Shown piece by piece: positions 45,153-56,157 of a stretch of DNA of 64,000 nt (position 1 is the first letter of the stretch; every line of letters starts with the position of its first letter). The position numbers and the translations under genes were made by a program. The stretch is from Gentiana macrophylla (Eukaryota; Streptophyta; Magnoliopsida; Gentianales; Gentianaceae). The notes under the pieces are model-generated. The model saw nothing but the letters and a program-made list of their open reading frames with translations. It ran no database searches and was not told the DNA's origin. The stretch is from positions 55,424,246-55,488,245 of the forward strand of contig CM047817.1 in NCBI GenBank assembly GCA_026214975.1, given 5' to 3'.

Positions 45153-48100
45153 AAGGGATCTATATTTATTAAGTATAAAATATTAGATCTAAGTGGAATA
45201 TGCATGTGTAGATTGCATTATTTTCGTTTTTAATTTTATTATTTTCGAAAATTTTATGATGAATGCTTGCGATTGTTGTGGTTGAAGAGATGGATTGGGG
45301 TTGGTATTGTTTACCCGTTAGATCTATTGTAAACTCGTATAAACGATGAAAATTCGTTCATATGAGTATAGGAAATTATGTAATTTATCTTTATTGCAAG
45401 TTTAATTTCCAGCAAATAGATCAGTTTGTAGCTGTTTAGTATTTTTGCTTTTTCCGTTGATCGAACCGTTGAAACGAAGATCCTCCGGTCAGAATCAAGA
45501 TTAGAAGAAGATAATCAACTCCACAAATTTTGGCGTCGATCAGGGTCCGTTTCGATATCCGTTTGATGCTGCGAAGAGGCTGCTGTAACAGAAAAACGCA
45601 GGATTCACAGATACACTACCTGTGACTTCCTCGATTTTCTGGGAGAGTTTGGACCATTGAAACAAAAATCCGACCGTTCGGATTGATCAACTTGGAGTTT
45701 TGGACGTACCATAAAAATTTCAGGTCGATCGGGATTCATCTCGATTCCCGATCTGCCTCAGGAAGTCCTTGATGCGGTGCAGTCAAAGTTAGATTCAGCA
45801 GCAAGTTGGGCGGTTAACTGGAGAAAATTGACAAGTTAAAGCTCCGATCCAACCATCCATATTGGAGTTCGAGAAGTGAAGAAAATATCTGGAAAGTTTC
45901 GTCCCGATCCGAGTTCGTTTGGTTTCCCGATCATCGAAGAGTTCGAACAGCTGCAGATTTTGTTAGAAAGTAGTAAACCCTAGTTAGGGTTTTGGTTTTT
46001 ATTTTCTATTAGATTAGATACGGGGGTACCAACGATCCATCTCGGTGTTTAAATTTTCCGCAATTTTATTTTTTATGTGTTTGATCATAAAATAGACATA
46101 AAATCGGAATTGCCATGACATGCATCATATCATAAATCCACTCCATGCATACATGTAGAATTTTAATTTTGGTAATTAAAATAGGCATGTATACAAACTC
46201 GCGTAATTAGTTGAAATTTAATTAATACGTGGTAATTAATTAATTTAGTAACTAATTAAAGATCCGAGGACGGGTTATGAAATCGTTAGCCTTTCGGTGT
46301 GTGTTCTCGGTGAACCGCCTTAAAGCTGAAACGAGATCACGTTTTCAATTCGTAGTGTCTACGAGATTGAATGATGGTAAAAGAACAATAAATCTTGGAT
46401 AAAAACGGTTCGCCTTTAGGTTGGGTGGTCAACTGAGCTTCGCTCAAACGACTTAACCCTCCTAGTGTGATGTATGCACGGGGGTCCGGCAAGACTAAGC
46501 CAAACCGAGGCGGAGGGTGATTCCTTCTAATCTCAATAGGGCTCTCTTGACCCGATTTCGATCCATCATCACATATGTTCCAACGAATAGGGCGGGTAGG
46601 CTTGCCTACGTCACCGACACCATTCGGAATCCTTGATTTTATGTGCTTTTATGTTAACATCAAAAGACGTGGTTAGTTAACCCACCACCACTTCCAAAAT
46701 ATTGAGTGGGAGCGGGAAGGCGACACCAACCCCACGGTCTCTACTATAGATGCAAGTAAGTGAGAGAAGGGTGACGCCGCTGGCGCTTTGATTTCGTCCC
46801 CTACGGATGGTGTTCACCCCTATCAACATTCATGGCTTGGTCTCCGAAAGGATAGGATTTACAGGTACTCGTCGGGTCAGCGACCTATCCTACGACGGCA
46901 CACTCGGGCGTACCTAAGAGAGATCGATATAGTAGGTCACACTCATCAAGGGTATTTTTGGTAATACCTAGGCTAAAAAAGGAAGGTAGTCAATGAATAA
47001 AGGGATGTTCGATTCTCGTGGGATGTCCGATTCTCACAAGTTATTCATTGATTTAACCGTTGATCTCTTTGACCTACCCTACGGCGGATCGAGATGCAAG
47101 GTTAAAACCTTGGAATGGTAGAGTAGACTTACTTTTAGTTTACAATTCCTAAAATAAAATAATATAGTAGTGTTAAACTTGAATTAATATATGTCATTTT
47201 ATTTGACATTATATCCCTTACTAAATTGCTTAAAAATTTATAATTGACTAGTATTGACTTCGTTAAAAAGTGGAAAGTAACTAGGACGTTGAACTAGTTA
47301 ATCGATAATGCAATTAATTTTTGAAAGAGATATTTTCTCTTAAGCCTTTTAAAACCAGAGTGACATATGGGTATGTCACTAGTGTCATTCGTGTTAAACG
47401 GGAGACAAACTTAGTTTGATCAAAGGTGATTTCGGACTTTGAAATTCTTCTAGTGAATTTTTAAATGTGTAGTAATTACACGAGTAAATTTTCTAATTGA
47501 AAAATCGGAAAATCATGAAGTGTTACTAGTTGGACGATATTTGGAATTGATGAACTAGTGGGAGCTTTATGATTTATTGTTTTTCTAGAACATTAGAAAA
47601 GTGTAATTGACTACACACGTAATCGTTCTAATTGAAAACCGGAAAGTCATGAAATGTCGCTAGTTGGACGATATTTGGAATCGATGAACTAGTGGTAGTT
47701 CTATGATTTGTTGTTTTTCGAAACATTAGAAGCTGTGTAAGTGTTTACACGAGAGATTTTCAAATTGAAAAATTGGAAAATCATAAAATGAAGCATTCTT
47801 TGGTTAGACGGTATTTGGAACCGATAAACTAGTGGGAGCTTTAATGTTATGATTTTTGTTTTTTTACGGTATGATAGAAAATCCGAGAAGTCTAACAAGT
47901 AACAATCGAAATAGACATCCCACGGTTCAAGAGTAGTGTCTACTCAAACGAACATTGTTCAAGCTATTTCCATTCACGGAAAGTCAAGAATGGGAGAATA
48001 TGTCTAAAAATGTTAGTCATCTACAAGCGAGTTGATTTTAAGGCTAAAAGCGAAAATTAACAAACTGAAAGTCATAGGATAAGGATAGTGATTTCGGATC

Positions 48101-49796
48101 ACCAACCTATGAATCCTTGGTGATTAGGCTATGTTCTTTGGAAGAACGAGATAGTTGTGCATTAACGATTAATAGACAACGGGCGGTAATTTTAGCAAAA
48201 TAGTGGGCGTGATATGAGGAAATGAATCTCAGATTCAACCCTTGGATATCGCAGAAGATTTATTTTTCCGTTTAAGATTCGTTGGAACGAAAGGATTTAC
48301 CTTCTATTCGATAATTTGTTTGTCGTATAGAAAGTGAATATACCATTTGTAATACTGAATCCAAGACTCGGACTTTTGTTTGATAAAGTCAAAACCACTT
48401 ACAAGCTCTTTGAAATATGTATATAACACATCTTAAGAACTATTAAAAGCAATTGGTTTCTATATTTAGATAAACGCTTCTTCATATTCCATAGTTAGTG
48501 CATAGTCCCTAAAAGACAAGACACAAGGCGGCTCAGGGTGATTCCTTTCTCGATCTGGTTAGATTGTCTTAAAGGTTCAATGACTAATTTTCCTTTCAAT
48601 CGGAAAGGAAAATGGTTATAAAGAAGTAACACCGCTTGTTCATGATGACCTTTGGGGTCTTATGAAAGATAAGCTAGTGGGAGCTTATGAGTAGTGACTT
48701 CTAGTCTGACAACTACTCAAACACTCCGGCAAGTTTATCCAAAATATTTTGAGGTTTTCTCTGTTTTCAACAGAGATGGAGTATTCTATACTCAGAAATA
48801 GGCCATCACATAGTCCTAGGGTTTGATGCTCGGCCTGCCTTATAGTGAAATGCTTTCACTAAGTGAGAAACCGTTAAATTGCCTTTACATAGTTGTAGAT
48901 GTGCCACAATACACTGCTTAGCTCAATAAAGATATTGGAAGTGAAATAACGGTTTACATTGAAGTGTAGAACCGAGAAGTCTACCTAGAATGTGCTTTGG
49001 AATTAACGGATAATGAGTGGATTCGGTTCACCAAAATTCCGTCAATATAAGCATTTAGCACATGATGCTTGATGGTTTGACTGGGAATTTCACGTACACG
49101 TTCGGTCAGTGACCAAATCGTGATATATCTTGAAGAATTGAGAAAAAGGTTCGTTATAAGATTCTTGAAATCGGGAAGGGACAGTTATACTGTTGCATCT
49201 TTTCTGATAGAATCCATGAACAGTAAAACCATGAACCTTGAAGTACGATTACTCAAGGTAGTTACTAACTGATTAAAATCAGACCACATCCAACATCGGT
49301 TGTTGGTGATGACACTAAATACTACTGAACTAAATCAGAATTTCGATCCACCAAGTAAATAGTGGGAGTATGGTTTATCCATTACCCATTATGGGTTCTG
49401 CGGACTTAATAGTCTACAGGATCGATCAATGACCTATGGCTCTTTTGTGAGCTGTATAGGATTCTGATAATAGAGGTTGGTTTACAAGCCATAACCCTGT
49501 GAATGGAGTTTGGTACTCCAGAGCTGTTCATACTCTTGTAGAACCACCTGAGTGTCTCAGGCCCAGTGGGAGTAATTGGATCTACACGGAAAAGAGTAGA
49601 ATGAATTCGGTAATTCATGATTTCGTTCAAAAGCAGAAAATAGGGGTGATTTCCCTGAGATTTTCTTGCCAAACAAACGGAATCTGGATTCATTCGGAAC
49701 AGAATGGCATTGCCTTATGAACCCATGACAGGATGACTGTCAAGGCTTATGTCCTTTGTGGATAAGAAGAAAACCTCTTGGTCATTAGAAGTCACC
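45153..49796 (+). other. Leader and decayed coding region of the nested element
   Basis: No named domain was found in this 4.6-kb stretch. The first 2 kb (45153-47150) look like a long leader. Later parts contain many GTGGGAG words (for example 47557-47565, 48675-48683), as is usual in decayed copies of this type. A tandem repeat lies at 47490-47860. Confidence 0.5.
47490..47860 (+). repeat. About 2.7 tandem units of 134-139 bp
   Basis: The word TGGACGATATTTGGAA near 47531 and 47665, and a variant (TTAGACGGTATTTGGAA) near 47804, is each time followed by GATGAACTAGTGG or a variant and preceded by AATTGAAAA...GGAAA.TCAT. Unit lengths are about 134 and 139 bp. Confidence 0.7.
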
Positions 49797-49970
49797 TGTT
49801 TCTAAAAACATGTGGATTTGACCAGCATATTGATAAGTCTTTTTTTGTAGACTGGATATCAATATTAGTAAAGTAGTTAATATATATAAATATATATTAG
49901 TGTTTGTGAAGGATGACACTGCACCAGTTGGTAACAACATGGGTGTGTTATCTGAAGTCAGAATCTGACA
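49797..49970 (+). pseudogene. Trace of copia reverse transcriptase
   Basis: The frame FLKTCGFDQHIDKS (from 49799) matches the copia RT block before the catalytic site (GFxQNxDEPCVY), and VFVKDDTAPVGNNMGVLSEVRI (from 49901) matches the LYVDDILLIGNDxGxL block with the double Asp kept. Stops and an insertion separate the two. This shows the nested element descends from a Ty1/copia element in plus orientation. Confidence 0.65.
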
Positions 49971-50379
49971 AAGCCACAATTCTCTGTAACAGAGATTTGG
50001 ACAACATTCTACAGAGTTTGACTCGGTTGAATTCATTAGAATCAGTCACTGGTTTCCCATCCATCTTATTGGTTAAGATGATGCATCTGTATATGCAACA
50101 TTCAACGAGGAAGTTCTACCCTATGCCTCAGGAATGACTCTCTAAATCTTCGGATGAAGAGAAATGGGATAGATTCTCTTTCTAGTAAGAGATGGTCAGG
50201 TTATTGAACGTCAATTTTGATCGAATCTTAGATTCGGCAGTTAACGAAGCAAGTTTAGTATGTCCTTTAGTATCTTGAGAGAACGAGGAATAATGTGCGG
50301 ACATATTCATGTATGAGCTTGGATATGTGTGATACACTGATTTTGACTTTAAGTCAGATTGAGGATGATCGTTAAAGTC

Positions 50380-50735
50380 GATCTCGGGCTCAGTGTTTAC
50401 TCTTGTTGAAGCTATTGCCTGGAGGAATCCAGCAACGCCAACTCGACTTTAACTAGTTGGGTGATTAGCGGCTTTTGTAGTAGCTAGAGAGGCGATATAG
50501 CCTCAGGATTTCCTTTTCAGTTCTGGGAGTGATTCCAGATTTGGAAAGCCGATACCACATCATTGTGCAAACGATGAAGGGGTAGCTTATAAGGATTTCC
50601 GAAATCACTTGAGTTCAAGAGCATATTGGGAATGTACCACATGATTAGATGGACCGGCGACGTTTCGATTCTACGGATCGCCTCGAGCCGACAACCTGAC
50701 CGATCATTAAGACCCATGACATTCAGGATATAGGT
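50380..50735 (+). pseudogene. Trace of copia RNase H
   Basis: The pieces, in order, are GSVFTL...AIAWRNPAT (50385-50440), AFVVAREAIW (50468-50500), FGKPIPHHCANDEGVAYKDFRNH (50537-50610) and YHMIRWTGDVSILRIASS then RSLRPMT (50636-50720). They follow the copia RNase H pattern (GYVFTLxGGAISW, EYxAASEAxKEAIW, CDN, YHLIR, GDVxIxRI, DPLTKPM) with the catalytic CDN read as CAN. The domain is not functional as read. Confidence 0.7.
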
Positions 50736-50931
50736 GCTCCCGAGTCACTGACCTATCCTACGACGGCATACTCGGAGTGTACTTTGGAATCTGAAATGGT
50801 TATGATAAGTTTTGTGGGTACCAAAATACGGGATGAGTCTCCATTGCTTTAGAGCAAGTGGGAGATGTAGTTTCTTTGTAGTTTTAAATAATAGGGTGTG
50901 CTCTAAAACAATTAATCACAAGCTTTTCGTG

Positions 50932-50943
50932 CAAGTGGGAGAT
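50932..50943 (+). promoter_or_regulatory. Polypurine tract
   Basis: CAAGTGGGAGAT directly precedes the LTR start TGTTAGG at 50944. It is the same word as on the minus strand at 17269-17280. Confidence 0.9.
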
Positions 50944-52784
50944 TGTTAGGTGTGATGCCCGAAAGACAATTTTGTAATTGTTTTATTTAATAAATGAAAT
51001 GATATTATTATTCATATTTATTATTCTCATAATCACCGATGTGACAATAGTATTTACACTACAGAAAACCCTGAGTATATCGTTTATGTAATCACTTAAC
51101 TCAGTGTATGAGATATACACGGGAGGATTGAGTTAGTGAAGATGTACTTAAAATACAATTAGTCCGTAGTAAAGTTAATCGAGAGTATCGGGTCTCCCTT
51201 TAACGCATTACTATTAATGCGCCCATAACACGATAGGTGTGATCGTCTTATCCGGACTTTCGGTTAAGGGAACCTAATGGGGCATTTATATATGATAGAT
51301 ATATCATATAGGAAATTTGGACCGATTTGATCCGAGTTCTCAATATAATTCCGTAATTGAGAAGTCTTATCGAATCATTAGATGATCATATTATGGATGT
51401 ATCTTAATCTGAGGTGATCACGATCATCGCTTGAATCGAGTATGAGGTTTGACTTGGCGGTTAAGGATTACATCGAGTGCGTGATCCGAATTACCCCATC
51501 TTGGCATTGTACTGGATTGAGTGAGTAGTCTGTGTTATCACAGATACGGAATCCATTCCTTCCATTTATGGAAGTAGATAGACAGTTCCCTTATGAGTTA
51601 ATCCTAGACATTGATCGATCCATGGGATTCATATTACACTGATTAGCTACCAGTGAGTTATTTGAATTATTGATCACTAGGGGTTAATGGTAAGTAAGGA
51701 CAAGATGTTACGAAAAGGGTTAACGGTAACTTCCCGATTTAGAATGAGCAGATCTATGGAGGATTAATCCATATGAAATGATTATATCGGTGGACGCTTA
51801 TTACTTTCTCGTGAGGAGATAAATATAATCTTATAATCGGAGGAGTGCGATCCACGGGATTATGGTGGCATATTCCTGTGATTGATTTATCGAATATAAT
51901 TATTACATTTCATCGATAATTATTTATTTGATTTATCGGAGCCGCGATTATTAGTCCATGGTCCCCGACGTGCCTCCTAATATAGCATAGATATTCTCGG
52001 ACGTCGAATCTCGATAATATTAATTTAGTTCATGTTGGACTTTATTAAAACGATATGTGAATTAATTGTTTAGTGGACTATTAAATTAGTTGGGCTAAAT
52101 AATTAAATATGTGGAAAAGACATTTTCCATAATCTTGGCCCAATTATTGTGTAATGGCAAAAATTAATATTGACTAGGTCAATATATACAAATTTTCGCC
52201 CCATGTGATTGTTTTTAACAAGGAATTAGTTTTCTTGTGTGTAAAAAGACATGTGCATAAAAATATTTATTGGATAAATATTTATGGTAAATAATAAAGA
52301 TATGAATATTCTTGATTTGTTTTAGAATATTTTGGGATTATCTTTATTTACTAGGATTATTATAATTGATTTTGTATTAATTGTAAAATCCTTGGAGGCT
52401 AAGTTTTACTCTCCTATATAAAGAGAGTTCTCCCAAGCCTTAGAATACACTTGAGAATTTCTGAATTCCCTTAGTAATTGAGAGGAAGAAATTTTCGGCC
52501 ATAGTCTAGGGAAAATCTTGGTGATTTTTCCGGGTAGCATATCGGAGGGGTTCGAGTCGAGAATTCCTTCCACCGGGAATTGCTTGGATCACACGTACGG
52601 AAGATCGTGGTGCTCATCACATCTACTTCCATTCATCCTCCTTGCTGTTCTCCAACTTGGATTTTGAGATCCAAGAGGTATGTTCTACAACTTACTTGTA
52701 GATGTAGATTTAATGTTTTATTACGTGTATTATATAGATCTAGATCCTTAAATCGCTTCCGTTGCGATGATGGTATTCCTAACA
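50944..52784 (+). repeat. 3' LTR of the nested element
   Basis: It runs from TGTTAGGTGTG to TCCTAACA and is followed by the GTAAC target duplication. It has the TATATAAA box at 52415-52422. Most differences from the 5' LTR are at CAG/CTG/CG sites, for example CTGAATTCCC at 52462 against CGAATTCCCC near 44815. Confidence 0.9.
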
Positions 52785-52789
52785 GTAAC

Positions 52790-53473
52790 ACCTTAGTTAG
52801 ACCGTGTACTGTGAATATCATAGAGTCTGAATGTGATAAGTGAGATGTAACTTATGTCTTTTAAAGAAAAAGTGAATGAATAAGTAATGAATTATCAATA
52901 AATACGTTTGTCGGAAGCTGGTTTATGATTTGGGTGAGGTAGGGTGTACCACGTATGTCCTATTCCACTATGATGACCAAAAGCTCATGATAGTCAGTTT
53001 ATAGCTACCTGATGATTTGAGTAGGTAGGGGATTATCATGAAATGTCCTACTCTACTATGACGGGTAAGAGCTTATTCTGATATGCGTTGAATTTAAAAA
53101 TTTTGAAAAATGATGAATAAGAATAAAAATAGAGTGAAGTCTTTGTTATCATGGATCTTATACCCAGTAGAACCGCATGATATGCTGTAGGGATTATCCT
53201 ACTGAGTGCGTGGGAAGGCTTAGTGTGAAGCTATTACTGTCTGTACCTAGGATAGTCATTGAAATTTTTGAGAGGATATTCCTTTGAAAGGCTTGTTAAA
53301 TTTGAGAAGGGCTTGTCACACATACACCGAATCTATCTCTCGTGATGGTATTGTTTGCTATAGTTGTTATATCTTTTGTTACGTGAGTTGGAGATCTATG
53401 TGGATTGCATGAAAGTTGAGCTATAGTTTTGATTGTTTTGCTCGGGACGAACAAAAGTTCAAGTGTGGGGAGT
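52790..53473 (+). other. 3' region of the Athila-like element, after the nested insertion, with polypurine tract
   Basis: No open frame of note. Two similar short blocks (GATTTGGGTGAGGTAGGG near 52928 and GATTTGAGTAGGTAGGG near 53013) lie about 85 bases apart. CGGGACGAACAAAAGTTC and the purine run AAGTGTGGGGAG (53461-53472) lead to the 3' LTR. Confidence 0.65.
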
Positions 53474-55080
53474 TGTTAAGGGTGTTTTTATATGTTTTAT
53501 AAGGCTATATTTTATGATAATTTCCCCCCGTATTTGTATTATTTGCATAAAGAAATAAGTGTTTAGACGAAATATTGAGCATGTGGTGTTTTAGTAAGTT
53601 AATCACAAAATTAGTCAATTTATGCGTTATATTGATGAATTTATATTTAATTGGACATTATTACATTTTGGGATATTTTTATGTGTTATAGATGCACAAA
53701 TTCGAGCTCAAGAGGTAATTCAAAGATGATCAAGTCGGGTTTAATTAAAGAGGAAGAGATAATGGTGATTGGATTTGATTGGAAAGAGATAGATATGAGA
53801 AAATCAAGTTTTCGTGTCTCGAATCAAGGCGTCAGATTATTGAACGGCCGTTCAAGCTGGGTGGCGTCAAGATAGTGGACGAAAGGCGTCCAGGATGATA
53901 TTTTGGATTCAGCAAGTTTGGGACGCTGGCTAGACGTGCGTCCAATCCCAGCTCGGCCCGACTCAAATAAGTTTTGCAACTGGAACGAGCGTCCATGACC
54001 TTGGACGGGCGTCCGGTGCCGACTTAACCCTAGCCGACCTAAAATCCTATAAATAGCAGCGTGTATTAAACCCTAGGGGACATCTCATACACATTATTCC
54101 CTCATAACAAACCCTAGCAGCCGCATCATTCAAGGAGGAGAGTCAAAGATGAATCCTTCCATCCCAATGATTATGTCCAACAACATGATTGTTGGCTAAA
54201 CGCATAGTGATGGAACAACCGGAGGATATCACATCAACGTCATCACAACCATGATTCGTTAGTTTATCTTTAGTTATGATTTTGAATATTTTGTTTTATT
54301 TATCGTTTGAATCTTGATTTATTGGTTAAGAGTTTCATTAGATAGGAATGTCAATGAACCTCTATGTTGTTTGAATTTTTATGGAAATTTAATTCAAAGA
54401 ATAGTTTTCTATTTCAATCGATACAATTGATGACGTTTTGAGGAATCATATATCGTTAGTTGGGTATTGCAATTTGGGAACGAATTGTTGATCTTGTTAT
54501 GAATGTTATCTGTTTTTTCTTGGAAAAGTAAACAAACCTTAGAAATTGATCTAAAGGAATTTAGTCGGTTTCGTGATTGATCATACCAATAAAACTGTAT
54601 TCGAATCATAAACTGGTTGTCTGATCGTTGAGTGATAGATTCTAGGTGTTCTACTGTTTCCCTTTTATAATTCGAAAACAAAATCGTTTATTTCAACGCT
54701 AGTCTTAAGTTTAGTTCATTGCAACCTCAATTTTTCTTTGTTCGTTTTTCGTGCATATTTCCGATTAAATCGATCACGGGCGCCCGTCTGTCTTAGAGGA
54801 CCTTTCGTCCACTCTTGAATATCTCTTGTTTCTTTGTTTATTTTAGTTGTTGTTTTATTTTCTTTTCCTTAGATTTTTAGTTTATTTTTTTTAGGTTCAG
54901 TTTATAGTTAGATTAACCTTAGTTTTAGGTAATAGTTCGTGACATAACCAACTTAGGAGTTATATCTTAATCTGATAACTTTACGATTCCCTTAGGACGA
55001 CTCGGCAACATCCTTTACTATGTACCTTATGCTTGGGGTGTTCCGATAATATAAATTTAAAACACGTTTTTTAACGAACA
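53474..55080 (+). repeat. 3' LTR of the Athila-like element
   Basis: It starts TGTTAAGGGTG and ends TTAACGAACA, 1607 bp, with TATAAATA at 54048-54055. It is followed by CGAG, the target duplication of the insertion into the copia LTR. Confidence 0.9.
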
Positions 55081-56003
55081 CGAGACTAGTGCACTAAAAT
55101 GCTTGAAATCTGGTTAATTCTTCGTGTTTGATCCTTGGTGCAAAGTCCTCTATTTATAGTGTAAGGTCTAACGTTCATCTTGCTTGAATTGAATTGTATC
55201 AACGCGTCATCTCGTAACGGGTATATTTTGTGACCGTTTCGACTTGTCGATTTCATCCAATAAAATTGCTTCCTTTACAACGTTCGAATGTACTATCAGT
55301 TTGTTGGATGACTGACTTATAAAACTGAGTTTCCTGGTCAGCTTTATACTGAGTTTGTCAGTTGTCAGTTTCTTGTCCGACTTGGAGCATTAACTAAGAT
55401 TTTACTCTTCTTCAAATATCAGTACTCCTGTTTTCATCTAATTATTATTGACTAAATCAGAGTACACCATAAGCATATATCATCTAAGAGTTCATTGTCC
55501 TTATGACTCTTAGGTCTTCATACAAGATCCATAAAGTCAGTTCAGGTCACCACAATCTTGCCTGAAGTCTAACTTTACAGTCTCTACTTTCATAACTAAA
55601 TTTGAACCCTCAGTTCTTCAATCTTCTGTAACTGAGTTTGTTCCCTCAGCCTTAAGTTTTAGATAAGCCAACCGAGTATGTGTCCCTCAGCGAACTTACC
55701 TTCTTCAATTCAGAGTGAGCTTCAGTTCTTTGTGTTGTCTGAGTCAGTTTTAGATGACTTGTCTTTCCAGTTTCTTAGTTGATTTCCAGTTTTCGGTTTT
55801 ACGACACTTCTATCTATTATAGTGCTTGTCTGATATAACCTATAAAATTATCAGACTCTAGTAAAACTTATACATTCGATTCTATACATCTTTTAGCCTT
55901 TCACTATAACAAACTAGTTTGAAAGATTTCATCAATGGGGTGTAAACAATCATTTTCTTAAATAAGATGAATTATCATCAAAACTAAATTATTATTTCCA
56001 ACA
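55081..56003 (-). repeat. Sirevirus-like LTR, right part
   Basis: It continues the LTR cut at 34306 and ends ATTATTTCCAACA. On the minus strand TATAAATA (about 55150-55158) is the probable promoter. It matches 60947-61863. Confidence 0.9.
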
Positions 56004-56030
56004 ATTTCCCTCTTTTTGATGATGTCAAAA
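56004..56030 (-). promoter_or_regulatory. Polypurine tract of the left Sirevirus-like copy
   Basis: The minus strand reads CATCAAAAAGAGGGAAAT just before the LTR end at 56003. The same tract is found at 61864-61890. Confidence 0.8.
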
Positions 56031-56157
56031 CCCTCCTTAAAAGAAAATCTTAAAGATAAACACAATACAAAACAAACTAAAACTGGAAACTGGATTTCAT
56101 TAAGATTTTGCAAAAACTAGATCAAGTTACAGATTATGTATAAACTTAAATGAAAAT

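Larger units (their letters stand above)
43297..52784 (+). mobile_element. Decayed Ty1/copia-type element with matching LTRs, nested in the gypsy element
   Basis: Two 1841-bp LTRs (43297-45137, 50944-52784) enclose 5.8 kb. The perfect target duplication GTAAC lies at 43292-43296 and 52785-52789, so this is a clean, intact insertion. The inside has a tRNA-Met-like primer site, a long leader, traces of copia RT and RNase H and a polypurine tract, but no open gag-pol. It is therefore non-autonomous. Confidence 0.85.
34308..55080 (+). mobile_element. Athila-like Ty3/gypsy element, with a copia-type element nested inside
   Basis: Two LTRs (34308-35906 and 53474-55080) flank a tRNA-Asp primer site, gag, protease, reverse transcriptase, RNase H, integrase and a long 3' region. 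Integrase after RNase H is the Ty3/gypsy order, and the gag, RT and GTGGGGG block resemble Athila/Tat. Without the nested 43297-52789 segment it is about 11.3 kb. The target duplication is CGAG (34303-34306 and 55081-55084), possibly ACGAG, with the outer boundary uncertain by one base. The coding region is heavily broken. Confidence 0.85.

Noticed and set aside
47490..47860. CRISPR-like repeat array
   Set aside because: The units are long (134-139 bp), diverged and adjacent without spacers, inside a plant retrotransposon.
49406..49720. Open frames on both strands in the nested element
   Set aside because: They lie next to RT traces but do not show copia motifs in their own frame; treated as chance frames.
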